This document shows, in pieces, positions 23,380 to 32,194 of a DNA stretch of 33,791 nt. The DNA comes from JAVVUJ01 sp964461765 (lineage in GTDB: Bacteria > Bacillota > Clostridia > Peptostreptococcales > Anaerovoracaceae), in the NCBI GenBank assembly GCA_964461765.1, contig CAYWVS010000033.1:1-33791 (forward strand), written 5' to 3'. The position numbers were made by a program, and so were the translations under genes. The notes under the pieces were generated by a model. That model saw only the letters and a list, made by a program, of their open reading frames with translations. It was not told where the DNA came from and did not search any database. How positions within the stretch are numbered: position 1 is the stretch's first letter; each line of letters opens with the position of its first letter.

Positions 23380-23928
23380 GTGATTGATATTCGATGGTAT
23401 GGAAGAGGCGGGCAAGGTTCATTTACTGCAGCCCGTTTATTGGGGAGAATTGTTTCTGTATATGGAGAGCATTATGCATTAGCTTATCCATCCTTTGGAC
23501 CGGAACGTCGAGGTGCACCGGTATGGAGTTTTACGAGAATAGACAATAAAAAAATTGAAGATAGAAGTCAGCCAAGTAAATGCAATTATTTAGTAATTTT
23601 AGACGAAACATTAATAACCGATGAAACTTGTAATGTTTTAAGAAATGATGGAGTCGTTATTTTAAACACCTCAAAACCAGAAAGATATGAATTTATAAAG
23701 CAAAAGTTGTTTACTTTAGATGCTACTAAAATGGCTTTGGAGACCTTAGGGAGACCAATAACAAATATTGCTATGTTGGGTGCATTTGCTAGCGCATCAG
23801 GATTATTTGATTTAAAAGTTGCAGAAAAAGCTGTAAAAGAACATTTTGCACCATCTTTATACGAAAAGAACCAATTTCTTTTGTGGGAAGCTTATAAAGC
23901 TGTGAAAGGAGAAGAACAAATTGGATAG
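23380..23928 (+). CDS. 2-oxoacid:ferredoxin oxidoreductase, gamma subunit
   Basis: A 182-residue gamma subunit of a four-subunit POR/VOR-type enzyme, which oxidatively decarboxylates a 2-oxoacid to acyl-CoA while reducing ferredoxin. The N terminus IRWYGRGGQGSFTAARLLG and the following YPSFGPERRGAPV are family hallmarks, contributing to CoA binding. It starts with GTG at 23380 behind AGGAGG. It is the first of four subunits in the order gamma, delta, alpha, beta, and overlaps the delta gene by 8 bases. Substrate specificity cannot be read from this subunit. Confidence 0.92.
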   Translation: MIDIRWYGRGGQGSFTAARLLGRIVSVYGEHYALAYPSFGPERRGAPVWSFTRIDNKKIEDRSQPSKCNYLVILDETLITDETCNVLRNDGVVILNTSKPERYEFIKQKLFTLDATKMALETLGRPITNIAMLGAFASASGLFDLKVAEKAVKEHFAPSLYEKNQFLLWEAYKAVKGEEQIG

Positions 23929-24217
23929 AGCTAAGTTGACAAAATTTGAAGGGCCTAAAACCTTAAGGGATATCCCTTGTCCCAGTGTAAAACCAGGCAT
24001 ATTGTTAGATAAAAATGCAGGATTTAGAACGATAAAGCCCATTCTTAACAAAGATAAATGTGTGAAATGCATGGTGTGTTATTTACTATGTCCAGAAGGC
24101 ACAGTGTATAAAGATGGTGATTCCCTTGCCATTGATTACGATTTTTGTAAAGGTTGTGGAATTTGTGCACAAGAATGTAAACCAAAAGCAATAACAATGG
24201 TTTTAGAGGAGGAATAA
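23921..24217 (+). CDS. 2-oxoacid:ferredoxin oxidoreductase, delta (ferredoxin) subunit
   Basis: A 98-residue electron-transfer subunit. It carries two classical [4Fe-4S] motifs, CVKCMVCYLLCPEG (about 47-60) and CKGCGICAQECKP (about 78-90), and passes electrons to external ferredoxin. The start is TTG at 23921, behind AAAGGAG and overlapping the gamma stop by 8 bases; no better ATG precedes the conserved part. The alpha subunit begins 4 bases after its stop. Confidence 0.92.
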   Translation: MDRAKLTKFEGPKTLRDIPCPSVKPGILLDKNAGFRTIKPILNKDKCVKCMVCYLLCPEGTVYKDGDSLAIDYDFCKGCGICAQECKPKAITMVLEEE

Positions 24218-24221
24218 AAAC

Positions 24222-25424
24222 ATGAATGATTATAAAGATTTCGTCAGTGGTGATGATGCAATTGCCATTGGGGTAAAACTGGTTAGACCGGATGTAATTG
24301 CTGCGTATCCTATAACACCACAAACAATTGTGGTTGAGAGATTATCCGAATATGTGGAAGATGGCTCACTAAACAGCCAATATATCCATGTTGAATCTGA
24401 ACATAGTGCCATTATGGCAGCTTTAGGCGCAAGCTCCATTGGATCGAGAACCTTTACTGCAACATCTTCCCAAGGACTACTTTATATGGCGGAAGGGTTA
24501 CCGTATGTCAGTGGAAGCAGATTTCCCATCGTTATGATGAATGCTAATAGGGCAGTTGCTGTACCCTGGAGCATATATAACGACCATAACGATTCAATGC
24601 TCTTTTTAAATTCTGGTTGGATCCAAATACACGTTGAGGATGCGCAAGAGGCCTTGGATATGGTAATCCAAGCTTATAAGATTGCTGAAGACCCGACGGT
24701 TTTAACGCCCGTAATGATTAATGTGGATGGCTTTATCCTAACGCACACCTATGAACTAGTGAAAATACCAGAACAAGCAAAGGTTGACAAGTTCCTTCCA
24801 CCATATGTTACTGATCACAAAATGTCTATAGAGAACCCCATGAGTGTTTGTATTGGAGTAGGACCTGACTACCATACAGAGTTTCGATATAAGCAACATT
24901 ATGATTTACAAAAATCTGCGGAAATCGCGCTAAAAGTTGATCTAGAATTTGGAGAAGCTTTTGGGCGTACCTATGGTGGACTAGTAGAGCACTATTTCTG
25001 TGATGATGCAGAGGTGGTACTTGTTACAGTGGGAAGTATTACAAGCACTGCACGTACTGTGGTGGATAAAATGCGCAATGAAGGGCATAAAGTCGGATTA
25101 TTAAAGCTGCGGTATTTACGGCCATTTCCACTCGATGACATTATCTCATTAGGACAAAGGGTAAAAACCATTGGGGTTTTAGACAAAAACATTTCTTACG
25201 GTTATGAAGGCACTGTATATACGAACATTAACTCGGCATTGAGCAGGGCAAAATCGGTTCCAACTCTAAATTTCATTGCTGGCCTTGGCGGGCGAGATAT
25301 TTCTAAAGAAGATATAGAAAGTATGTTTTTGGATTTGCTTCATTTTGATGAAAACGATGAGCAGGATAGGGTAAGATTTATTAATGTAAATTTAGAAGAG
25401 GTTGGTGAAAGAAATGAAAAATAA
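24222..25424 (+). CDS. 2-oxoacid:ferredoxin oxidoreductase, alpha subunit
   Basis: A 400-residue alpha subunit holding the pyrimidine-binding half of the thiamine-diphosphate site. Residues 28-35 read AYPITPQT, the conserved motif, followed by ESEHSAIMAALGAS and TATSSQGLLYMAEGLPY. The C-terminal transketolase-like domain contains KLRYLRPFP and a VLDKNISYGYEG segment. ATG 24222 follows GAGGAGG. The length is normal for the family. Together with the aminotransferase and CoA-transferase it suggests use on an amino-acid-derived 2-oxoacid (VOR/IOR-like) rather than only pyruvate; this is inference. Confidence 0.92.
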   Translation: MNDYKDFVSGDDAIAIGVKLVRPDVIAAYPITPQTIVVERLSEYVEDGSLNSQYIHVESEHSAIMAALGASSIGSRTFTATSSQGLLYMAEGLPYVSGSRFPIVMMNANRAVAVPWSIYNDHNDSMLFLNSGWIQIHVEDAQEALDMVIQAYKIAEDPTVLTPVMINVDGFILTHTYELVKIPEQAKVDKFLPPYVTDHKMSIENPMSVCIGVGPDYHTEFRYKQHYDLQKSAEIALKVDLEFGEAFGRTYGGLVEHYFCDDAEVVLVTVGSITSTARTVVDKMRNEGHKVGLLKLRYLRPFPLDDIISLGQRVKTIGVLDKNISYGYEGTVYTNINSALSRAKSVPTLNFIAGLGGRDISKEDIESMFLDLLHFDENDEQDRVRFINVNLEEVGERNEK

Positions 25425-26313
25425 GGTAACTGTTGATGTAAAATCATTGCCAGAAGAAGAATTTTTTTACGGTCACAAAGCTTGTGCTGGTTGTGGAGGT
25501 AGCATTGCCGTTCGGCTAGTTCTGAAGGTATTAGGTTCAAGAGTATTTGCTGTTGTTCCCGCAAATTGCATGAGTGCAGTAGCTTTTTATTATCCGACGA
25601 TGAATTTTACAGTGAATGCTTTAGCCGCAGCGTTCCCAGGTACTGCAGCAATTCTTTCCGGAATTGAGGCAGCGGCCAAAGCGCAGGGCTTGGAAGATTA
25701 TTCTGTAGTGGGATTTGCAGGCGACGGAGGTACTGCTGATATAGGAATTCAAGCTTTATCTGGGGCAATTGATAGAAATGACAGGATCATTTATATATGT
25801 TATGATAATGAAGCATATATGAATACAGGAGTACAGGAAAGCGGTCTAACCCCTTATGGTGCTAAAACTACAACTTCACCGGTTGTTGACGAAGGATATG
25901 GGGGGGCACATACACATAAAAAAAATATGTTTGAAATCGTAGCCGCTCATAATATCAGTTATGCAGCAACCGCAAGTATCGGCTATCCGCAGGACTTCAT
26001 GAATAAAATCCTCAAGGCGAAAGAGAATTTAGGAACATCCTACATACACGTGATGGCACCTTGCCCAACAGGTTGGTCTGTTCCAACAGAATTGACAGCG
26101 TCTATTTCTAAAGAAGCGGTCAATTGTGGACTGTGGTATTTGGCAGAGTATGAAAATGGGGAATTTATCTTAAATAAAGATCCAAAGAAATTCGATTCAG
26201 TTGAAGATTATTTGAAAAAACAAGGACGATTTAAACACTTAAATAAAGAAAATATAAAAATCATAGAAGCTAGGCGAGATGCTATGTGGAAACACATAAG
26301 AGAAAAATGGTAA
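25414..26313 (+). CDS. 2-oxoacid:ferredoxin oxidoreductase, beta subunit
   Basis: A 299-residue beta subunit that binds the diphosphate end of thiamine diphosphate. GDGG at 103-106 and DNEAYMNTG at 131-139 form the TPP/Mg motif. Cys24 and Cys27 in HKACAGCGG, with later cysteines, are likely ligands of the proximal [4Fe-4S] cluster. ATG 25414 is preferred to the in-frame TTG 25402. The gene overlaps the alpha subunit by 11 bases, completing the complex. After the beta gene a 36-base gap leads to the CoA-transferase. Confidence 0.92.
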   Translation: MKNKVTVDVKSLPEEEFFYGHKACAGCGGSIAVRLVLKVLGSRVFAVVPANCMSAVAFYYPTMNFTVNALAAAFPGTAAILSGIEAAAKAQGLEDYSVVGFAGDGGTADIGIQALSGAIDRNDRIIYICYDNEAYMNTGVQESGLTPYGAKTTTSPVVDEGYGGAHTHKKNMFEIVAAHNISYAATASIGYPQDFMNKILKAKENLGTSYIHVMAPCPTGWSVPTELTASISKEAVNCGLWYLAEYENGEFILNKDPKKFDSVEDYLKKQGRFKHLNKENIKIIEARRDAMWKHIREKW

Positions 26314-26349
26314 ACATTTAATATGATTTTAAAAGAGAGGTGATTAAAA

Positions 26350-27654
26350 TTGTCAAATGAAAATATGAATCAACTATATCGTAATAAAATTGTTTCGGCA
26401 AAAGAGGCTTTAAAATCCGTAAAATCTGGTGATGTAGTTGTGTTTCACGCCGCAGCCAGTGAACCTACCACACTGGTTAATGCATTGGTTGATCGGGCGG
26501 CAGAACTGCGCAATGTACAGATTGTTCACATGACTTCCCTAGGGGAGGCAAAGTATACATATCCGGATATGGCAGATAGCTTTTGGCATAATGGATTATT
26601 TGTTTCAACAGCAACACGCAAGGCTGTCAATGAAGGCAGAGCGGATTTTACACCGTGTTTGTACTCTCATGTCCCTAGATTGTTTGAGGATAAAATCATT
26701 TCGGCAAATGTGTTGCTTTTGCAAATAACACCACCAAATGAAGAGGGCTATTGCAGTTTCGGTTTAACGGTGGACTATGCTAAAGCAGCAGCAAAAAACG
26801 CAGATATTGTAATAGGTCAGGTTAATGGTTTACTCCCTTGGACAGGTGGTGAAAAAATTCACCTAAATGAAATAACGCATATTGTTGAAAAGGATGAACC
26901 CATATTAGAATTGACTCTGCCTAAGGTCAGTGAGGTTGAGAAGGAAATTGCAAAACATGTTGCCAGCTTAATTCCAGATGGTGCCACGTTACAGTTGGGA
27001 ATCGGTGGTGTTCCAGATACGGTTCTTTCATTCCTAAAGGACAAAAAAGACTTAGGAATTCACTCGGAAATGTTTTCCGACGGGGTTGTTGATTTAGTGG
27101 AAGCTGGAGTGATTACCAATCGCAAAAAAACCATTAATACTGGCAAATTTATCGCAACTTTTTTAATGGGCACTAAACGGCTTTATGATTTTGTGGATGG
27201 TAATCCAGATGTAGAGATGCATGCTGTGGATTATGTAAATGATCCTTATATTATTGGACAGCACGACAATTTTGTATCCATAAATTCTGCATTACAGGTG
27301 GATTTGACGGGGCAAGTTAATGCAGAAACCATGGGAACTAAACACTTTACAGGGATTGGAGGTCAGCTTGATTTTGTGAGAGGTGCAAGCAGATCAAAAG
27401 GAGGAAAATCCATAATTGCGCTGCCGTCGACAGCTATGGGTGGAAAGGTTTCGCGGATTGTAAACGATTTTGGCCCAGGGGCTGCTGTAACTACACCAAG
27501 GGGTGATGTGCAATATATAGTGACAGAATATGGAATTGCGAATCTGAGAGGGAAATGCCTTCGGGAAAGATTGCACGAACTGGTCGCAATTGCTCATCCT
27601 GACTTTAGAAAAGAATTACTGGAAGAGGCGAAAAAAATTGGAAGAATACTGTAG
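26350..27654 (+). CDS. Acyl-CoA:acetate/4-hydroxybutyrate CoA-transferase family
   Basis: A 434-residue member of the class related to butyryl-CoA:acetate and 4-hydroxybutyrate CoA-transferases. The catalytic glutamate is expected at Glu240 in IHSEMFSDGVVDL, with GIGGVPD just before and the oxyanion region GGQLDFVRGA towards the C terminus. It should move CoA from the acyl-CoA made by the oxidoreductase to a carboxylate such as acetate, conserving the thioester. The start is TTG 26350 behind GAGAGGTG; the next in-frame ATG (26365) is further from the ribosome site. Chain-length preference is not visible. Confidence 0.9.
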   Translation: MSNENMNQLYRNKIVSAKEALKSVKSGDVVVFHAAASEPTTLVNALVDRAAELRNVQIVHMTSLGEAKYTYPDMADSFWHNGLFVSTATRKAVNEGRADFTPCLYSHVPRLFEDKIISANVLLLQITPPNEEGYCSFGLTVDYAKAAAKNADIVIGQVNGLLPWTGGEKIHLNEITHIVEKDEPILELTLPKVSEVEKEIAKHVASLIPDGATLQLGIGGVPDTVLSFLKDKKDLGIHSEMFSDGVVDLVEAGVITNRKKTINTGKFIATFLMGTKRLYDFVDGNPDVEMHAVDYVNDPYIIGQHDNFVSINSALQVDLTGQVNAETMGTKHFTGIGGQLDFVRGASRSKGGKSIIALPSTAMGGKVSRIVNDFGPGAAVTTPRGDVQYIVTEYGIANLRGKCLRERLHELVAIAHPDFRKELLEEAKKIGRIL

Positions 27655-27663
27655 AGATTTAAA

Positions 27664-27714
27664 ACCCATAGAAAGGAAAGGAGGGAAATTCGTATGGGTA
27701 TCTACGTCTCGTAA
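27664..27714 (+). other. Hairpin enclosing a strong ribosome site and a six-codon mini-ORF
   Basis: ACCCATA (27664-27670) pairs with TATGGGT (27693-27699), the loop holding AAAGGAGGG. The ATG in the right arm (27694) opens MGIYVS and stops at 27714. It sits in the 146-base gap before the carrier gene. It could be a leader peptide, a remnant, or chance. Confidence 0.3.
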
Positions 27715-27800
27715 TTAATATATACAAAAGAAAAATACGAAAAGAGGAGTTGAAAATTAATTGATTTCAGAATAAGATGTGTTAGTTGAAAGGAGCAATT

Positions 27801-29240
27801 ATGAATTTATTAAAAAAAACAAACAACAACATAACCTGTGAGAATGAACCTAAAAAATTTCCGCATATTTTTGTAATTCTTTTTTGTATTGCAGTATTAG
27901 CTATGATTTTAACTTGGATTGTTCCGGGAGGTCAGTATGAAAGAATCTTGGACGAGGCAACTGGAAAGCAGCTTGTTGACCCTAATTCCTTTGTATTTAT
28001 AGAAAATACACCCATTAATCCCTTTAAACTATTTGTATGTATCGAAGAAGGATTAATTTCTGCAGCTGGTATTATATTTCTCATTCTTTGTGCTTTTTCA
28101 AGCCTGTATCTGTTACAGGAAACCGGTGCAATTAACGCTGTCCTTGCCATGATGGTAAGAAAAGTCCAGAATAATCCGAAACTATCCAATATCATTATGA
28201 TTGGCATCATGATTCTCATTGCAGTATGGGCATCCACAGGAACCTTTAGCTGGGAAGAACTCATTGCATTTATTCCACTTTTTGCGATGTTCGCAATTGC
28301 ATTGGGATATGATCCTCTGGTGGGCATTGGAGTAAGTGCATTTCCATTAACTTGTGGTTTTGCTTCGGGAGTTACAAACCCTTTTAATGTAGGTGTTGCA
28401 CAGACCATTGCAGGTCTTCCCTTATTTTCTGCAATGGGATGGAGAATTTTTATGTTAGTTGTATTTACTACTGTTACGATTATATACGTAATGCTCTATG
28501 CCAGAAAAATAAAAAAAGATCCTACTAAGAGTCTCGTATATGGCATCGATTATTCTGACTTGGAAGTGGATGAAGAATTATTAAACACTCCTTTTACAAA
28601 TGGAAGAAAATTATGCATTGTGGCTTTGATTGTAGCAATTGTTGTAATGGCATATGGACTTATCAAATTGGGATGGTATATAAATGAAGTTGCAGCTATC
28701 TTTATGGCACTCAGCGTGGCATTGGGTTTCATAGCGAAGCTAAAACCAAGCCAAGTGGCAAAAATATTGGAAAAAGGTTGTGCGGGTGCTATCGGCGCGG
28801 GTCTTGTAGTGGGATTGGCACGAGGCACACTGATAATTTTGCAAAATGGAAATATTATCGATACCATTGTTTACGGATGTGTAAGTGTGATTGATGAATT
28901 ACCCTTATGGCTCAGTGCAATTGGAATGCTAATTTTCCAGACATTATTAAACTTTGTTATTCCATCGGGATCAGGGCAAGCTGCTATTTCTATGCCTCTT
29001 ATGACTCCAATTGCAGATTTGATTGGACTGAACAGACAGATTGCGGTAACCTGTTTTCAATTGGGAGACGGATTTTCAAATTTGATTTGGCCCACATTCC
29101 TGATGCCAGTATTTTGCTCAATGGCTAAAGTTCCGTTAAGCAAATATTATAAATGGTTATTCCCATATTTCGGTATTATTTTCATTATTCAAATCATAAT
29201 CATCCAAATAGCTATTTATATTGACCTTGGCCCAATGTAA
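27801..29240 (+). CDS. DcuC/YfcC-type anaerobic carrier
   Basis: A 479-residue membrane protein with about twelve segments, matching the YfcC family (C4-dicarboxylate anaerobic carrier-like, PF03606). Recognisable parts are ILTWIVPGGQYER after the first helix, VWASTGTFSWEELIAFIPLF, FASGVTNPFNVGVAQTIAGL, and LNFVIPSGSGQAAISMPLM near the end, the paired re-entrant motifs of this ion-transporter-like fold. ATG 27801 follows AAAGGAG; an in-frame TTG at 27786 is less likely. Members are annotated as dicarboxylate or basic-amino-acid carriers, but specificities are poorly known. Being followed by two M20 hydrolases, it probably imports the conjugate they cleave, much as AbgT does beside AbgAB. Confidence 0.88.
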   Translation: MNLLKKTNNNITCENEPKKFPHIFVILFCIAVLAMILTWIVPGGQYERILDEATGKQLVDPNSFVFIENTPINPFKLFVCIEEGLISAAGIIFLILCAFSSLYLLQETGAINAVLAMMVRKVQNNPKLSNIIMIGIMILIAVWASTGTFSWEELIAFIPLFAMFAIALGYDPLVGIGVSAFPLTCGFASGVTNPFNVGVAQTIAGLPLFSAMGWRIFMLVVFTTVTIIYVMLYARKIKKDPTKSLVYGIDYSDLEVDEELLNTPFTNGRKLCIVALIVAIVVMAYGLIKLGWYINEVAAIFMALSVALGFIAKLKPSQVAKILEKGCAGAIGAGLVVGLARGTLIILQNGNIIDTIVYGCVSVIDELPLWLSAIGMLIFQTLLNFVIPSGSGQAAISMPLMTPIADLIGLNRQIAVTCFQLGDGFSNLIWPTFLMPVFCSMAKVPLSKYYKWLFPYFGIIFIIQIIIIQIAIYIDLGPM

Positions 29241-29269
29241 AGGCATAGGGCAAAAGAGAGGTGGCAAAT

Positions 29270-30445
29270 GTGAAAAAAGTTTTAGAAAGAATAGAGGAAT
29301 TGCAGGACGAAACGGTGGCGCATAGACGCTACCTACATCAATATCCTGAGGTTGGATTTGACTCAGCTCATACTGAAAAATATATAAGAACCTTTCTTGA
29401 AGGAGAAAACATTCAGATCCTTGATACAGAGTGGGGCGTTTTAGGACTAATTCATGGAAAAGATCATGAGAATGTTATTGCTCTGAGAGCGGATATGGAC
29501 GGATTAGCGATTGTTGAGCAGCTTGATTCTCCATACAGGTCTAAGATTGAAGGAAAAATGCATGCTTGTGGTCATGACGGACATATGGCTATGCTGCTCA
29601 CTGCAGCAAAGGTTCTGAACGAAAACAGGGATAAATTAAATAGTGATGTGTTGATTATTTTTCAACCTTCAGAAGAGGGTCCTTATTCTGGCGCGAAACC
29701 ACTGTCTGAAGAACTACATAAAATGGATATTGGTTCAAAAATCAAAAAAGTTTGTGCATTGCATGTGACTAATGAATTTGAAGTGGGACAAATAGGACTA
29801 AAATACGGAAGTGCGATGGCCTCAACAGATAATATCGATTTGTTGGTGAAAGGCAAGGGTGGACATGCGGGATTACCGCATAAGACGGTGGATGCTATTT
29901 CAATTGGATGTAAAGTGATTCATGAGCTGGAAAGTTACGTTGCAAGAAGAGTAAACCCAAGCACCCCTTTGACACTGTCCTTTGGGGAATTCCATTCTGG
30001 AAAATGGCGGTCAATTATTAATGAAGAAGCCATGCTAAAAGGCACACTCAGGTGCCATTCAGAAAAAGACAGAAAGGAATTTAAGGAAGGTATTACAAAG
30101 CTGATAAAAGAAACCTGCAGTGCTTGGGGAGCCACATGTGAGCTGACGATTGAAGAAGGAGTTCCGCCTGTATGTACGGACACGGTTTCAATGAGAAGTA
30201 ATGAAAAAATAGCTAGAGAGTTGGTTGGTGATGAAAACGTTATTATAATTGAAGAATCAAAAATGACTGCTGAGGATTTTTCATATTTCGGAAGGTACTG
30301 GCCAATTACATTCATGTGGTTGGGAACAGGAAATGCAAAGAAGGGGATTACAGTTAGCTTGCATAATCCGTATTTTGATATGGATGAAGAAGGATTGTTG
30401 ACCGGTGCAAAATTTCACTGTATGATTGCTCTTTTAGATCAGTAA
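29270..30445 (+). CDS. M20D amidohydrolase (hippurate / N-acyl-amino-acid hydrolase type)
   Basis: A 391-residue cytosolic metallohydrolase. N-terminal HRYLHQYPEVGFDSAHTE-like signature (RRYLHQYPEVGF), then ALRADMDGL and HACGHDGHMAM carrying metal ligands, the catalytic glutamate pair in QPSEEGP, and the lid domain with GKGGHAGLPHKTVDAI. GTG 29270 is preferred because AGAGGTGG lies 6 bases ahead; the in-frame GTG 29261 falls inside it. The family splits N-acyl or N-aroyl amino acids (hippurate, IAA conjugates) or related amides. It begins 29 bases after the carrier, and a second M20 enzyme follows. Confidence 0.9.
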   Translation: MKKVLERIEELQDETVAHRRYLHQYPEVGFDSAHTEKYIRTFLEGENIQILDTEWGVLGLIHGKDHENVIALRADMDGLAIVEQLDSPYRSKIEGKMHACGHDGHMAMLLTAAKVLNENRDKLNSDVLIIFQPSEEGPYSGAKPLSEELHKMDIGSKIKKVCALHVTNEFEVGQIGLKYGSAMASTDNIDLLVKGKGGHAGLPHKTVDAISIGCKVIHELESYVARRVNPSTPLTLSFGEFHSGKWRSIINEEAMLKGTLRCHSEKDRKEFKEGITKLIKETCSAWGATCELTIEEGVPPVCTDTVSMRSNEKIARELVGDENVIIIEESKMTAEDFSYFGRYWPITFMWLGTGNAKKGITVSLHNPYFDMDEEGLLTGAKFHCMIALLDQ

Positions 30446-30468
30446 ACTGTATGAAAGGAAGATTGTAT

Positions 30469-31881
30469 ATGGACGTAAGGACAGTAAAAGATTTTATAGT
30501 AAAATGGTCTGATGAAAATCTGAAAGAGTTTTATGAAGCGGCAGAAAAAATTTGGAAACACTCTGAACTTTCCATGCAAGAATATGAATCCAGCAAAGTT
30601 CTAAAGGATTTGCTTAGAAAAAATGGATTTCATATAGATGAGTGTGCAGGTGGAATGCCTACGGCCTTTGTTGCCAGTTATGGAAATGGGGGTCCGGTGA
30701 TCGGGATTAATGCAGAGTTTGATGCCCTACCGGGACTCTCTCAAAAAAAGAATTGCGATTACAAAGAACCGATTAACCCAGGAGCTCCAGGGCATGGGTG
30801 TGGTCATAATCTTTTAGGGGCTGCAATGGTAAAAGCTGCTATTGCACTAAAAAAAGCTATAGTGGAGTTTAAACTTTCTGGTAGTATAAAAGTATTTGGT
30901 GCTGCGGCTGAAGAACTATGTCTTGGAAAGCCTTTTTTAGGAAAGGCAGGTCTTTTGGAAGGAATCGACGCATTTTTAGATTGGCACCCTTGGAGTTACA
31001 ACAGAGCAGACTATGACAGCTGCTGCTCTTATTTCAGCGTAAAGTATCATTATAGTGGCAGAACCTGTCATGGAAATTCCCCTTGGCACGGCAGAAGTGC
31101 CTTAGATGCTGCTATGTTGCAGGCTCATGCAGTCGAAATGATGCGGGAACACATTTATCCCGGGGCTCCGCCAGATGCAGCAAACACAATAAATTATACT
31201 TTTACCAATACGGGACCAGAATTTCCAAGTGTAGTACCGGATAAAACTACAGCATGGTATATTGGACGCTTTATTACTACGAAAGATGCGCAGGATGCTT
31301 TAAGGAGAATTACTAACTGTGCAAAAGGTGCAGCTATGTCTACTGAAACGGAAGTAGAGGTAGAAATTATAACCGCAACCAATCATAAAATACCAAATCA
31401 AACCTTGGCAGAAGCATTACATAAGAATTTCCTAGAGATAGGACCTCCTCTGTTTACTGCTGAAGAGCAGGAGACCGCCAAAGAAATACAAAGACACCTT
31501 GATGTGGCGCAAACTGGTCTTGCAACAGAAATTATGCCTTTTTCTGGAGGTTATACAGTAGTTTGTGATACTTCAGAATACAGTTGGAATGCTCCTTATG
31601 CGTCTGCATGGGTTGCCATGGCTCCTGAAAATTGTGGTTGGCATCATTGGGGCATTGTGAGCTGCTCGGGAGGCAGTATGGGACAAAAAAGCATGGACGT
31701 TGCTGCAAAAATAATAGGCAATACGGCCATAGACTTAATTTGTAATCCCCAGCTGATTGAAAAAGCTCAGGTAGAATTTAAAGAAAGGTTAGCAGGAGAA
31801 AAATATCAGTGCCTGCTGCCAAAAGATCATTTGCCTCCCATTGAATTAAATAAAGAAATCATGGAAAAATATAAGAAATAA
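30469..31881 (+). CDS. M20 family amidohydrolase, AbgB-like
   Basis: A 470-residue member of the branch containing p-aminobenzoyl-glutamate hydrolase subunit B. Metal-binding and catalytic segments are GINAEFDALPG, GHGCGHNLLG and AAAEELCLGKP. The lid has YHYSGRTCHGNSPWHGRSAL, and the late GGYTVVCDTSEYSWNAPYA and WHHWGIVSCSGGSMGQKS match AbgB relatives. ATG 30469 follows AAAGGAAG; an ATG at 30451 lies upstream of that site. The AbgA-like, AbgB-like and carrier trio echoes the E. coli abgABT operon, but whether the two hydrolases form a hetero-complex here is inference. Confidence 0.88.
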   Translation: MDVRTVKDFIVKWSDENLKEFYEAAEKIWKHSELSMQEYESSKVLKDLLRKNGFHIDECAGGMPTAFVASYGNGGPVIGINAEFDALPGLSQKKNCDYKEPINPGAPGHGCGHNLLGAAMVKAAIALKKAIVEFKLSGSIKVFGAAAEELCLGKPFLGKAGLLEGIDAFLDWHPWSYNRADYDSCCSYFSVKYHYSGRTCHGNSPWHGRSALDAAMLQAHAVEMMREHIYPGAPPDAANTINYTFTNTGPEFPSVVPDKTTAWYIGRFITTKDAQDALRRITNCAKGAAMSTETEVEVEIITATNHKIPNQTLAEALHKNFLEIGPPLFTAEEQETAKEIQRHLDVAQTGLATEIMPFSGGYTVVCDTSEYSWNAPYASAWVAMAPENCGWHHWGIVSCSGGSMGQKSMDVAAKIIGNTAIDLICNPQLIEKAQVEFKERLAGEKYQCLLPKDHLPPIELNKEIMEKYKK

Positions 31882-31887
31882 CTGTAT

Positions 31888-31919
31888 AGATCGTCTAAAT
31901 GTGATAATTTAGGCGATCT
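31888..31919 (+). terminator. Terminator at the end of the catabolic cluster
   Basis: AGATCGTCTAAAT (31888-31900) pairs with ATTTAGGCGATCT (31907-31919), 13 bp with one T-G pair, around a GTGATA loop. It is followed by TTCTCGTTT, a broken T-tract. Seven bases separate it from the last stop codon. Confidence 0.7.
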
Positions 31920-32194
31920 TCTCGTTTAGGATCCATCCATATAACAATTAGTTTTAACCCAACTTATCTTAGGATACTTCATCGTATTTTTTTCTTGTAA
32001 AAAAAAAATTTAGGCATTAAGTAAGGGCTGGTATTGAACGGTCTTCTCACTTACATACTTGTACACCTTCCAGAATTCTGTAATCTAAATGAAACCCAAA
32101 AGCACCAATCTTATGATACAATTGTTACAACTTTATTTATTCCAATCAAACTAAATAAATTACTTCAATCAAAAAAGGAACGGGAGGCAATGCC
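31920..32194. other. Intergenic region without a gene
   Basis: A/T-rich spacer between the catabolic cluster and the GH18 gene. It contains a run of ten A residues near 32000 and no open frame with a ribosome site. No clear promoter for the GH18 gene could be fixed; CGGGAGG at 32181 is its ribosome site. Confidence 0.5.

Noticed and set aside
27932..28408. A 158-codon minus-strand open frame inside the carrier gene
   Set aside because: It is the antisense of conserved membrane segments and has no family match or start signal.
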